The translations under genes were made by a program, and so were the position numbers. Of a DNA stretch of 35,735 bases, positions 15,717 through 24,187 are shown one piece after another. The notes under the pieces were generated by a model that made no database searches, was not told the DNA's origin, and was given only the letters and a program-made list of their open reading frames with translations. The DNA lies in assembly GCF_900114485.1 (NCBI RefSeq), contig NZ_FOTF01000029.1, positions 1-35,735 of the forward strand, in the 5' to 3' direction. Within the stretch, counting starts at the first letter, position 1. The number at the start of each line of letters is the position of its first letter. This stretch comes from Loktanella salsilacus (GTDB lineage Bacteria > Pseudomonadota > Alphaproteobacteria > Rhodobacterales > Rhodobacteraceae).

Positions 15717-15995
15717 ATGACAGACATCACCACTCATGCAACCCACTCCGACATCGTGAAGCGGCTGAAACGCGCCAATGGCCATCTGCTGAGCGTCATT
15801 GGCATGATCGAGGCCGGACGGCCCTGCACGGATCTCGCGCAACAGTTGCACGCGGTTGAGAGAGCAATCGCGCAAGCAAAACGGACGCTGATTCAGGACC
15901 ACATTGATCACTGTCTGGATGCCGCGATGACCGCTAATGATCCCGATGGGCCGTCAGCGGTTGCCGAGTTCAAGGCCATCGTCAAATATCTGTAA
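15717..15995 (+). CDS. CsoR/RcnR/FrmR family metal-sensing repressor
   Basis: This 92-residue all-helical protein has the family pattern HSDIVKRLKRANGHLLSVIG, MIEAGRPCTDLAQQL and AKRTLIQDHIDHCL. Metal ligands at the family positions are C37, H62 and C66, the Cys-His-Cys set of CsoR (Cu(I)) and InrS (Ni(II)), with extra His at 7, 10 and 65. RcnR would have His at the last position. The repressor leaves DNA when metal binds. The next gene, 10 bases on, is an MFS exporter with a His-rich tail of the nickel/cobalt type, so Ni or Co is more likely than Cu as inducer. The ATG at 15717 has GGAGG 13 bases upstream. Confidence 0.88.
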   Translation: MTDITTHATHSDIVKRLKRANGHLLSVIGMIEAGRPCTDLAQQLHAVERAIAQAKRTLIQDHIDHCLDAAMTANDPDGPSAVAEFKAIVKYL

Positions 15996-16005
15996 GGTCA
16001 CACTG

Positions 16006-17337
16006 ATGCTCTCCGTTCTTGCCGACCGCACCTATCGCCATCTGTTTCTGGCTCAGATCGTGGCTCTGCTGGGCACCGGCATGGCAACCATCGCGCTTGG
16101 ATTGCTGGCTTACGATCTGGCAGGGGACCGCGCGGCGCTCATTCTGGGCACGGTGTTCACGATCAAGATGGTGGCCTACGTCGGTATCGCACCCATTGCC
16201 GGGGCCTTCGCAAGCCGCTGGCCGCGCCGCGCCATGCTGGTCAGCCTTGATCTGATCCGCGCGGTTGTGGCACTGTGCCTGCCGTTCGTGACTGAAATCT
16301 GGCAGGTCTATATCCTGATCTTCGCGCTGCAATCCGCCTCCGCGGCGTTCACGCCGACGTTCCAGGCGACGATCCCAGACATATTGCCGCAAGAGGATCG
16401 CTATACCCGCGCCTTGTCACTCTCGCGGCTGGCCTACGATCTGGAAAACTTGATCAGTCCGACACTGGCAGCAATCCTGCTGGCCTTCGTCAGCTATCAG
16501 GTGCTGTTCTATGGCACCGTGATCGGTTTCATCGGATCGGCGCTGCTGGTCGTCTCAGTCCTGCTGCCCAGTCCGCAACCGACCGCGCCCCGGGGCATCT
16601 ATGACCGCACCACGCGCGGATTGCGCATCTATCTGGCGACGCCGCGGCTGCGGGGGCTGCTGTCGCTGAACCTTGCCGCCGCCGCGGCCGGTGCGATGGT
16701 TCTTGTGAATACTGTCATTCTGGTCAAATCTGATCTGGGGCTGGGCGACACGCAGGTCGCCATGGCGCTCGGAGCCTTTGGTGGCGGCTCCATGCTGGCC
16801 GCCTTGATCCTTCCCCGTCTTCTCGACAACCGGCCAGATCGCCCGGTGATGATCGCCGGTGCGTCCAGTCTGGTCGTCGTGTTACTGGCATTGGGTCTGT
16901 GGATCGCCGTCTCTGGCCCCGTATGGATCGTCCTACTTATTGGCTGGCTCGCCATCGGTGTTGGCTATTCGGTGGTGCTGACACCGTCTGGTCGCCTTCT
17001 GAAAAGATCGGCCCACCCAGAAGATCGCCCTGCTGTCTACGCGGCGCAATTCGCGCTGTCGCATGCCTGCTGGCTGCTGACCTATCCGCTGTCAGGGTGG
17101 CTGATCACGGCCTTCGGTCCCGTCGTCGCGTTTATGGTTTTGGCAATGATAGCAGGTGCGGGACTTTTGGGAGGCATGTTGCTCTGGCCAAAGGAGCAGG
17201 ATGCATCTGTCGCGCATAGCCACGACGACCTGCCGCTGGACCACCCCCATCTTCGTGGGCCTGCAATGCACAGTCATCCCATTGTCATCGACGATTACCA
17301 TCCGCACTGGCCCCGCGCAGGTGGAGCGCACAGTTAA
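16006..17337 (+). CDS. MFS metal exporter with His-rich C-terminus (NreB-like)
   Basis: This 443-residue protein has about 12 membrane helices. It starts MLSVLADRTYRHLFLAQIVA, has the MFS loop motif ASRWPRRAMLVSLDLIRA and a duplicated two-half layout. After the last helix (LLGGMLLWPKEQ) comes a tail of about 40 residues with HSHDDLPLDHPHLRG, HSHPIVIDDYHPHW and a final HS, which should bind metal. A His-rich tail on an MFS protein is characteristic of NreB-type Ni(II) exporters. The longer frame from 15937 overlaps the repressor gene; the ATG at 16006, 10 bases after the repressor stop, is preferred. It forms a repressor-exporter operon. Cobalt export is also possible. Confidence 0.85.
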   Translation: MLSVLADRTYRHLFLAQIVALLGTGMATIALGLLAYDLAGDRAALILGTVFTIKMVAYVGIAPIAGAFASRWPRRAMLVSLDLIRAVVALCLPFVTEIWQVYILIFALQSASAAFTPTFQATIPDILPQEDRYTRALSLSRLAYDLENLISPTLAAILLAFVSYQVLFYGTVIGFIGSALLVVSVLLPSPQPTAPRGIYDRTTRGLRIYLATPRLRGLLSLNLAAAAAGAMVLVNTVILVKSDLGLGDTQVAMALGAFGGGSMLAALILPRLLDNRPDRPVMIAGASSLVVVLLALGLWIAVSGPVWIVLLIGWLAIGVGYSVVLTPSGRLLKRSAHPEDRPAVYAAQFALSHACWLLTYPLSGWLITAFGPVVAFMVLAMIAGAGLLGGMLLWPKEQDASVAHSHDDLPLDHPHLRGPAMHSHPIVIDDYHPHWPRAGGAHS

Positions 17338-17670
17338 CATCGACATCGACATCGACATCGTAGGAGACGATTAATCGACCAAGTTCAAGGTATGTAAGAC
17401 CCCTTCATTGAGGCTTGGTGCCGACAGCGGTGGTGGAGAAACTTAAGTAAAGAATGCGTGTCTTTTGGCTTAGGATAGTCGGAATGGCAGATGCAGTTTA
17501 CCTAAAATCCTGCGGTATGACGTCAGAGGTGCGCGGTGTTCTACTGCTGCCCAACGGGTAGATATGGCCAAACTATAACGACCGCAGCACATGGCCTGCG
17601 CACGGGTTTGGAGACTAAAGCATGGCCGTTTAAAGAAGGCCTACGGGCCGACACTCGGACCGCCGTCAGT
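17338..17670. other. Gene-free stretch
   Basis: About 330 bases between convergent genes. It begins with a short tandem repeat of CATCGA (17338-17360, four units, partly within the stop-proximal sequence of the MFS gene). No gene or clear terminator was seen. Confidence 0.4.
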
Positions 17671-17745
17671 TTAATAGAGCGCCGTTAATCCGGAGGGCTT
17701 CATCGACGGCAGAACAAGCACAGCGGCGCCATGGATGGCCCGCTC

Positions 17746-18375
17746 CTACAGATCGATCGCATCTTGATCCAGCATACGAATGCAACCTGACGACACTGCT
17801 TTGCCAAGTTCGCGTGGCGACGCATTGCCGTGCACCCGGTAGAGGGTATCCACGCCGTTATCGAACAAATAGAGAGCACGTGCGCCCAAGGGATTACCAA
17901 CTCCGCCGGCCATTCCACCGTTTGCGACGGAATACGGTTCCAACTCTGGCTGGCGTTCGATCATAGTTGCTGGCACCTTCCAACGTGGCCATTCACGTCG
18001 GAACTGCAGACGAGCTGTGCCCTGCCACTCGAAGCCGGCCGCGCCGACGCTGACTCCGTAGCGCCATGCGCTCTCAGGTGTTTCGACAAAATGCAGAATG
18101 GCGGAATCGGGGTCGATGATGATCGTGCCGGGCGCATGGTCCGGCCAAGGATTGGCAATTTGTGTACGCCAATATTCTGGCGCCAATGATCCTTCCGGAA
18201 TTGCCGGCACGGGAAAAGGCTCATCGTTGATCGCACCGTAGAAGGCGGGTAGCGGTGGATAGGCAGGAGGCGCGGCAGCGGCGCGAGTTACGATCTCTGG
18301 AGTCGGTACTGTCTTAGTACAAGCTGTGAGACCTGCAGCTGCACTGCAGCCTATGAATATGCGTCGCGTTATCAT
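17746..18375 (-). CDS. L,D-transpeptidase (YkuD), C-terminus cut by a TAG codon
   Basis: This 209-residue protein begins MITRRIFIGCSAAAGLTACT, with both a twin-arginine and a lipobox (LTAC, C19). The YkuD domain shows NPLGARALYLFDNG, YRVHGN (H182) and AVSSGCIRM (C198), so the catalytic His and Cys are intact. It stops after DQDAIDL. Reading on past the TAG in the same frame gives ERAIHGAAVLVLPSMKPSG and a stop at 17671; relatives continue DLY-x-RV..G..V.VLP, so the TAG replaces an expected Tyr. Either the last strand is lost in a recent nonsense mutation or the base is a sequencing error. The ATG at 18375 is chosen over 18531 because the signal follows it. Confidence 0.85.
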   Translation of the reverse strand: MITRRIFIGCSAAAGLTACTKTVPTPEIVTRAAAAPPAYPPLPAFYGAINDEPFPVPAIPEGSLAPEYWRTQIANPWPDHAPGTIIIDPDSAILHFVETPESAWRYGVSVGAAGFEWQGTARLQFRREWPRWKVPATMIERQPELEPYSVANGGMAGGVGNPLGARALYLFDNGVDTLYRVHGNASPRELGKAVSSGCIRMLDQDAIDL

Positions 18376-18570
18376 GGGAGTCCTTTGACGTTTTTGTGGA
18401 GAGGCATGCCCCGGCGTTTCATCGCACTGGGCGCAGCGGTACCGGAGGTCGTGAAGGTTGCAGGCTGAAACGCCGCCAGCTTGTGCGATCGGCGCACAAA
18501 TAAGACCGCTCTCCACAAACAAAAGCGGCATGAGTACTGCTGAGCGTGACGATGATGGCCCTCGTAATAA

Positions 18571-19941
18571 TCATTTTGTATTCACGTCAGGACTGACGGG
18601 AATGCGCAGCGCAACTATCTCCCCGCCGTCAGGCCGGGCCTGAAACTCCACTGTACCGGTGAGCCGCTGGACCGCAGCCGCAACGATGGACAACCCGAGG
18701 CCGCTGCCGCCATTCGGCGCGTTCTTGCCCCGATAAAAGCGGTCCGCGATATGCGGCAAGTCAGCGTCAGGGATGCCACGGCCATGATCGCTCACGGCAA
18801 TGACGACATGCCGATTATTCTGAACGACTTCGATCTGCACCGATTCGCCCTTGGGGGACGCCATGATGGCATTCTCTACGATGTTGCGGACGGCGACTGT
18901 CAGGAGGTCTGAATTGACCTTGGCGAGATACGTAAGCCGATCTTCGATTTGCAGTGTCACCTGCTGGGCGGCCGCAACGCGCGCCAGGTCTGACACGACT
19001 GATTTGACCACAAGCAACACGTCGGCATTGCAATCGTCCGGGGGATCGTCCCGATCCAAGGTTGCCAGGGCCAGTAACTGCCTGACCATCCTGTCAGCCC
19101 GTGTCATGCCGTCCTGAATGCGGTTCAGGGCCTGCTGCCGCGTCTGCGCATCAGGTGCCATTGCGGCGACCTGAGCCTGTATCTTGATTCCCGCCAACGG
19201 CGTCTTGAGCTCATGTGCTGCGAAGGACGTGAAACTTTTTTCCCGGTCCCGCATTACATTGACGCGTGAAAAAAGTCCGTTGAGCGCATGGCCCATCGGT
19301 TTGATTTCCCGCGGGAGAATTGCAGCATCGACAGGACTCAGATCCTCGGCGGGGCGCAGCGCCAAGGCCCTGGCCATCCGGTCTATGGGGGCTAGTCCCC
19401 GCTGCAGGCTAAGCAAAATCAGCACCGCCATGATCGGCAGCATCAGCAAGGCCGGTAGAACCAGCCCCTTTGCGACATCATCGACAAGCCGGTCACGGAC
19501 GATATAGCTGTCGCCGACCATGATACGGACGCCCAAATCCTCGTTAACGACGGAATAGACACGCCATGCCTCTCCATCGATAACGTTTTGACTGAATCCT
19601 GTGTCTTGATTGGTCAACTGCTCCGCCGGTGAGCTGCCCGAGCGTCCGACCAAAGTCCCGTCAAGAGACCAGATTTGACAGGATAGTCGATGTGAATAAC
19701 CCGCTTGCATGAACTCGCCAGTTGAACCTGAGTTTGTTGCAAGTGTCGCGGCGCGGCTCACGTCGATCCGTTGATCCGACAGGAGGGATGAAACCATCTG
19801 ACCGGCCTCTGCCAGACGGGCATCAAGAACCCGCTCGACCTTGTCGCGCGTTGATTGTTGGACCCAGACGAAGGCCGAAAGCCAGACAAGGGTGGTCGTT
19901 GTCAAAAGGATGACGAACAGACGCGTCCGGATAGATGTCAT
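18571..19941 (-). CDS. Sensor histidine kinase (QseC/PmrB-like)
   Basis: This 456-residue inner-membrane kinase has helix 1 at about 8-27, a periplasmic sensor of about 130 residues with two cysteine-free faces apart from C88, helix 2 at about 158-178, a HAMP-like segment, then FAAHELKTPLAG with phosphorylated His243. ATP-binding boxes are NIVENAIMAS (N), DHGRGIPDAD (G1) and GGSGLGLSI (G2). The architecture matches QseC/PmrB-type kinases, which respond to metals, acid or envelope signals; the signal here is unknown. Its start overlaps the response-regulator stop by four bases. Its genomic setting suggests copper, thiol-redox or envelope stress, which is inference. Confidence 0.92.
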   Translation of the reverse strand: MTSIRTRLFVILLTTTTLVWLSAFVWVQQSTRDKVERVLDARLAEAGQMVSSLLSDQRIDVSRAATLATNSGSTGEFMQAGYSHRLSCQIWSLDGTLVGRSGSSPAEQLTNQDTGFSQNVIDGEAWRVYSVVNEDLGVRIMVGDSYIVRDRLVDDVAKGLVLPALLMLPIMAVLILLSLQRGLAPIDRMARALALRPAEDLSPVDAAILPREIKPMGHALNGLFSRVNVMRDREKSFTSFAAHELKTPLAGIKIQAQVAAMAPDAQTRQQALNRIQDGMTRADRMVRQLLALATLDRDDPPDDCNADVLLVVKSVVSDLARVAAAQQVTLQIEDRLTYLAKVNSDLLTVAVRNIVENAIMASPKGESVQIEVVQNNRHVVIAVSDHGRGIPDADLPHIADRFYRGKNAPNGGSGLGLSIVAAAVQRLTGTVEFQARPDGGEIVALRIPVSPDVNTK

Positions 19942-20603
19942 GGTGCCCCTCCTGACAGTCTGTAGCCTGCGCCCCGGACCGTCTGGATATATTCGGCACC
20001 CAGCTTCGAGCGAAGCTTGTGAATATGCACTTCGACAGCGTTGCTTTCGATGCCGTCCTGCCAGCCATAAAGCCGCTCCTCGAGTACGGATTTTGACAAG
20101 ATTGCGCCGGGTCGTTCCATCAACGCACGCAAAATTGCAAATTCGCGGGGCGAAAATGCGACGCTTTTTTCATTCTGACGGCCGTTCATTTTTGCGGGGT
20201 CTACCTCCAGCCCGTTCCAGCGCAGACTGGAACTGGAACGACCTTCTGCGCGGCGCATGATTGCTCTCAGACGCGCAGCAACTTCATCAAGGTCGAATGG
20301 CTTTCCAAGGTAGTCATCGGCACCCAGATCAAGACCCGCAATACGGTCCTCCACCTGATCCAACGCCGTCAGCAGCAGAACCGGCGTTGCATCTTTATGC
20401 GATCTCATGCCCGCAAGAATATCCAGCCCGGTTCCATCAGGCAGCATGATGTCCAGCACGACCGCGACAAAGCCGCCGTGTGCCAAGGCGTCTTTCGCGT
20501 CGGCAACGTTGGTCACGACGTCTGGTGTAAAACCTGACAGGCGCAAGCCGACCGACAGGCCGTCAGCCAGTGACGGGTCATCCTCGACAATCAGGACACG
20601 CAT
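19938..20603 (-). CDS. OmpR-family response regulator (QseB/PmrA-like)
   Basis: This 221-residue protein has a receiver domain (D8, D9, phosphorylated D51 in VVLDIMLPDG, T79, K101 in GKPF) and a C-terminal winged helix (SPREFAILRALMERPG, SNAVEVHIHKLRSKLG, TVRGAGYRL). It is cognate to the kinase, with ATGA overlap at 19938-19941. The start is the ATG at 20603 before RVLIVEDD; the frame's earlier start at 20633 lacks family support. A tandem CTTAAG box lies 42 bases upstream of its start, and boxes of the same form precede other nearby units, so it probably regulates itself and them. PmrA of enterobacteria recognises a similar direct repeat. Confidence 0.93.
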   Translation of the reverse strand: MRVLIVEDDPSLADGLSVGLRLSGFTPDVVTNVADAKDALAHGGFVAVVLDIMLPDGTGLDILAGMRSHKDATPVLLLTALDQVEDRIAGLDLGADDYLGKPFDLDEVAARLRAIMRRAEGRSSSSLRWNGLEVDPAKMNGRQNEKSVAFSPREFAILRALMERPGAILSKSVLEERLYGWQDGIESNAVEVHIHKLRSKLGAEYIQTVRGAGYRLSGGAP

Positions 20604-20645
20604 GGCTGGAGATCCTTTTTCATTTTGCGGCAATGCAGCGCTAAC

Positions 20646-20662
20646 CTTAAGCCTGACTTAAG
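20646..20662 (-). promoter_or_regulatory. Tandem CTTAAG box between response regulator and dsbD
   Basis: On the minus strand CTTAAG-tcagg-CTTAAG forms two perfect hexamers with a 5-base gap (11-base period), resembling the PmrA/BasR box. The near edge is 42 bases from the response-regulator ATG and 22 bases from the dsbD ATG on the other strand, so it could control both. Confidence 0.7.
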
Positions 20663-20684
20663 GGGATAAGACGACCAGTGCCGC

Positions 20685-22517
20685 ATGACATATACAAAAC
20701 AGTTCCCGAACATCGCCGCGCACCTGCTTCGTTTAACTGCCTTAATTGTTACATTGATGCTGACCGTTGTTCCGTTAGCCCAAGCTCAGGGGTTTTTCGA
20801 AGGCCGGTCGGATCCTTTGCCCGTCGATGAAGCCTTCGAGTTGAACGTCGTCGATCATGAAGATGGCACGCGTGTCCTGAACTGGACCATCGCTGACGGC
20901 TATTACATGTATCGCGATTACCTTTCGGCGCAGACTGAAACCGGGGTTGAGGTTTCTATGATGACACCTCCGGGGATCCGTAAAGACGATCCGAACTTTG
21001 GATCCGTCGAGATCTACCATGATAGCCTGCAGGCAGATCTGGCAGCAACTTCCGGTTTCGTCACTGTGACCTATCAGGGCTGTCAGGACGAAGGCATCTG
21101 CTATCCCCCTGTGTCCCGTACGCTGGCACCCTTAGGCGCAGGTACGACAGTTTCAGCGGTCAGCAGTGCCTCTGAAGCGCCAGATTCACGAACCGAACTC
21201 AAATCACCTGGCCTGACTTTGTCTCAAGACAAAGGTGTGATTGAGGGATTACAGGCGCGCGGCGGTATCACGTTCGTACTTGCTGGCTTTTTCTTCTTCG
21301 GAATGTTGCTGGCATTCACACCGTGTATGTTCCCAATGTTCCCAATATTGGCAGGCTTGCTTGCAGGTCGGAGTAACATGACAGCGCGGCGGGGATTTAC
21401 CATATCCGGGGTCTACGTATTGGCCATGGCGCTCGCATTTGGTCTGCTGGGCGTTGCCGCAGCTTGGTCAGGGCAAAACCTTCAGGTCGCTTTGCAGTCG
21501 CCGGTCGCCATCTATGCGGCGGCTGCCGCATTCGTGGTCATTGCGCTGTCGATGTTCGGTCTGTTTGAAATTAAAATGCCTGCGGCTTGGACACAACGTC
21601 TGTCGCGCGTTGGAACGTCTTCGCGGGGCACATTGGGGGGGGCGGCGACGCTCGGGTTTACATCTGCCCTGATCATGGGCCCCTGCGTGACTGCGCCCTT
21701 GGCGGGGGCCCTGCTTTACATCGCGGGCACCGGCGATGTCACCTTAGGTGCCGCAGCGCTATTTTTCTTGGGTTTGGGACAAGGTGTACCTCTTTTACTG
21801 GTTGGCACACTTGGCTCGCGAGTCCTGCCCAAGGCGGGGGCATGGATGACCGGCGTAAAATATGCGTTCGGTTTCATCTTCCTGGGGATGGCGCTTTGGC
21901 TGGTCGGCCGCATCGCACCCGGTCCCGAAGTCCTTTTGCTGTGGTCAGTTCTACTGATTGGGGCCGGAGTCTTTGCCGGTGCAATGGATATGCTGTCCGG
22001 TGACGCCGGTCCGTTGCGCCGTGTGGTCAAGACCGGCGCAGTTTTCTCTGTCATGGCTGGGGGCGTGATGCTGGTGGGTGCTGCATCCGGCGCCAGCGAC
22101 CCATCGCATCCCTTCTCGACATTTCAAGGCGCATCCGGTTCAGACGTAACGCAGACTGATGGCGTGGCCTTTGTCGAAGTGACCTCGAAGGACGCGCTTG
22201 AGGCAGCGCTGGCTGACGGCCAACAGCAACCGACTTTGATTTACGTCACCGCCGACTGGTGCGTGACATGCCGCGTGATCGAACGAGAAGTCTGGGATGA
22301 CCAGGCCGTCAAGGACGCGCTTATTAATGCCAATGTCATCGCGGCGGATGTTTCCACTTTTGACGCAGGCAGCCAGGCGATGCTGGATATGCTGGGCGCA
22401 GTCGGGCCGCCGACAATGGTATTTCTGGATCGTGATCAGACGGAGAAGCCAAATACACGTATCGTCGGCGAGACGACTGCGGAGCACTTTCTTAAATCGT
22501 TCGGTACAGTGCGTTGA
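20685..22517 (+). CDS. dsbD: DsbD, thiol:disulfide interchange protein
   Basis: This 610-residue three-domain protein has a signal peptide to about residue 34, then the periplasmic alpha domain with cysteines C133 and C139 (YQGCQDEGICYPP), the eight-helix beta domain with C214 (FTPCMFPMFPI) and C334 (GPCVTAPLAGALLY), and a C-terminal thioredoxin-like gamma domain with C526 and C529 (ADWCVTCRVIE). It moves electrons from cytoplasmic thioredoxin across the membrane to periplasmic thiol proteins. The next gene starts inside its stop region, so the Lgt-like/TlpA fusion is a likely electron acceptor. A PmrA-like box precedes it by 22 bases. Confidence 0.95.
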   Translation: MTYTKQFPNIAAHLLRLTALIVTLMLTVVPLAQAQGFFEGRSDPLPVDEAFELNVVDHEDGTRVLNWTIADGYYMYRDYLSAQTETGVEVSMMTPPGIRKDDPNFGSVEIYHDSLQADLAATSGFVTVTYQGCQDEGICYPPVSRTLAPLGAGTTVSAVSSASEAPDSRTELKSPGLTLSQDKGVIEGLQARGGITFVLAGFFFFGMLLAFTPCMFPMFPILAGLLAGRSNMTARRGFTISGVYVLAMALAFGLLGVAAAWSGQNLQVALQSPVAIYAAAAAFVVIALSMFGLFEIKMPAAWTQRLSRVGTSSRGTLGGAATLGFTSALIMGPCVTAPLAGALLYIAGTGDVTLGAAALFFLGLGQGVPLLLVGTLGSRVLPKAGAWMTGVKYAFGFIFLGMALWLVGRIAPGPEVLLLWSVLLIGAGVFAGAMDMLSGDAGPLRRVVKTGAVFSVMAGGVMLVGAASGASDPSHPFSTFQGASGSDVTQTDGVAFVEVTSKDALEAALADGQQQPTLIYVTADWCVTCRVIEREVWDDQAVKDALINANVIAADVSTFDAGSQAMLDMLGAVGPPTMVFLDRDQTEKPNTRIVGETTAEHFLKSFGTVR

Positions 22518-23323
22518 ACGGGCTTGAGATTGGACCTTTGGTCGTTTCTAACGATCAGATCATCGCAATCGTGGCACTGGCAACAGTGCTCCTGGTGTCC
22601 GAGATTTTTGCGTGGCGTCGCCCTCTGGAGGCTGGAGCAATCAGGCGCTGGACTTTGGTTGCTGCCCTGACGTGGATCGTTGCAGCGCGCGTGGGGTTTG
22701 TCATGCGCCATCTTGATCTCTTCGCACAGCAACCTCTGAGCGCTGCTGCGATCGGGCAAGGAGGCTTCGATCGGCTATCGGCAACGATCGCTGTGGCTTG
22801 GGTCATGTTCTTTGCAATGTTGCGTCGACCGTCAATCATTAAGCCAATCGCGGTTTCGGTTCTGCTTGGCACCATCGCCTTTCAGGTCGCCGGATTTGCG
22901 CTGCCCAATGAAACCAGAGGCCGTATCCCCAACCTCACATTCGCCGATATGTCTGGCAGCGTAATGGAGTTGGCGCAGACAGATGGAAAGCCGATGGTTC
23001 TGAATCTTTGGGCAACCTGGTGTCCGCCTTGCCGCCGAGAAATGCCGATGTTGATGCAGGCTGCTGCGAATGACAAAGAGGTAAATTTTGTGTTTGCCAA
23101 CCAAGGAGAGATTGAGGAAGTGATCCAAGGTTATCTGAGGTACAGTCGGTTGGCCTTCGATGGTGTGGTGTTGGATGAAGAGTCGTCGCTCATGGCAAAA
23201 TTCGGCGTGCTGGGGCTACCCAGTACATTGTTTTTTGCGGCTGATGGTGAACTACGTGCTGTTCATACCGGAGAGATCACCCGGCCCGCGTTGCTGACAG
23301 AGATTGAAAATTTGAAGCGTTGA
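22514..23323 (+). CDS. Lgt-like/TlpA fusion thioredoxin, copy 1
   Basis: This 269-residue protein starts at TTG (22514), overlapping the dsbD stop (TTGA), so it is translationally coupled. Residues 1-130 form about four membrane helices with a pattern like the first part of prolipoprotein diacylglyceryl transferase (VAARVGFVMRHLDLF..QPLSAAAIGQGGF), but without the Lgt catalytic His and the later Arg-rich region, so the transferase activity should be absent. Residues 135-269 are a TlpA/ResA-like thioredoxin with WCPPC (C170, C173) and cis-Pro in GLPSTLFF. It should be a membrane-anchored periplasmic thiol reductase fed by DsbD. Its paralogue lies at 25431-26225. Confidence 0.88.
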   Translation: MNGLEIGPLVVSNDQIIAIVALATVLLVSEIFAWRRPLEAGAIRRWTLVAALTWIVAARVGFVMRHLDLFAQQPLSAAAIGQGGFDRLSATIAVAWVMFFAMLRRPSIIKPIAVSVLLGTIAFQVAGFALPNETRGRIPNLTFADMSGSVMELAQTDGKPMVLNLWATWCPPCRREMPMLMQAAANDKEVNFVFANQGEIEEVIQGYLRYSRLAFDGVVLDEESSLMAKFGVLGLPSTLFFAADGELRAVHTGEITRPALLTEIENLKR

Positions 23324-23522
23324 ATTTAGCGACAAAATTATCGGTGACGATCGCGATCAGAACTTGTTACACCCTGATGTGCATTCACCTGAATGAGACA
23401 AGGAAACCGGGATGACGCGTCTCGAACGCGTGTGTCACCCCTCAAACCGTGGGGGTTAACCGTCTCGCGCAACAGCCTCCCACCGTGCGTGTCGCGACGG
23501 CACAAGGTTTCCGTGGATCACT

Positions 23523-23558
23523 GTGCTTTGCGTCAGCAAATTTGAACCCGCAAAGCAC
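23523..23558. terminator. Stem-loop between convergent genes
   Basis: GTGCTTTGCG (23523-23532) pairs perfectly with CGCAAAGCAC (23549-23558) across a 16-base loop. It lies between the stops of the convergent TlpA and L,D-transpeptidase genes. No T run follows, so the terminator call is tentative. Further inverted repeats fill 23400-23470. Confidence 0.5.
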
Positions 23559-23584
23559 GGTGAAGCGGCGATGTCCTGCCAAGT

Positions 23585-24175
23585 TCAACCGTTTCCAGGG
23601 ATAAAGCCGTCAGAGCGTGTCTTCGGATACAGGAAGACGGATGCATCCAACTGCACCCGATCATAAAGGTCGACGATGTGGTCGTTTATCAGACCGGCGC
23701 AACCATTTGATACGGCCCGTCCGATCGTGGCTGGATCATCGGTGCCGTGAATTCGCAAAAATGTGTCGCCACGCCCTTCTTGAAAGAGGTAAATCGCCCG
23801 CGCGCCCAGCGGATTGCCGGGTCCGCCAGGGATCCCGTCCTCGGCGTACTGCGCGTACTTTTCTGGCTCGCGCTTAATCATGCCGGGTGTCGGCACCCAG
23901 GACGGCCATTCCTTCTTTGCGCCGACATAGAACGTACCGGCCTCATAAAGCTGGTCACGACCAACCCGAATTGGATAAACGCGTGCCTTCCCGCCGGGCA
24001 ATATCAAATAAAGCCTGAAATTATCCGGGGAGACAAGAATCTGACCTTCAGGATAATCGTAGCTCAAATAGACGTCGTGCGGTGTCATAAGAGAGGGGGT
24101 CGTCTCTGCTAATGACGGCGCGGCGAGGCCGATCAATCCAGCGGTGGCGGTGCCTAGAAAGTTCCGACGGTGCAT
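23585..24175 (-). CDS. L,D-transpeptidase (YkuD), Tat-type signal
   Basis: This 196-residue protein has a signal MHRRNFLGTATAGLIGLAAP with a twin-arginine, cleaved near SLAE. The YkuD domain includes DNFRLYLILPGGKARVYPIR, NPLGARAIYLFQEG, RIHGTDD (H143) and AVSNGCAGL (C159), so it should be an active periplasmic enzyme making 3-3 peptidoglycan cross-links or anchoring proteins. Most relatives have Ile/Val then Arg/Met after the catalytic Cys, while this one has Ala-Gly-Leu. It is 12 bases downstream of the next L,D-transpeptidase gene and is co-transcribed with it. The two are paralogues with different substrate-side sequences. Confidence 0.93.
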   Translation of the reverse strand: MHRRNFLGTATAGLIGLAAPSLAETTPSLMTPHDVYLSYDYPEGQILVSPDNFRLYLILPGGKARVYPIRVGRDQLYEAGTFYVGAKKEWPSWVPTPGMIKREPEKYAQYAEDGIPGGPGNPLGARAIYLFQEGRGDTFLRIHGTDDPATIGRAVSNGCAGLINDHIVDLYDRVQLDASVFLYPKTRSDGFIPGNG

Positions 24176-24187
24176 AAGCGATCCCTC

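Noticed and set aside
17338-17360. CATCGA tandem repeat as a possible CRISPR or regulatory array
   Set aside because: Only about four six-base units without spacers; a simple short repeat.
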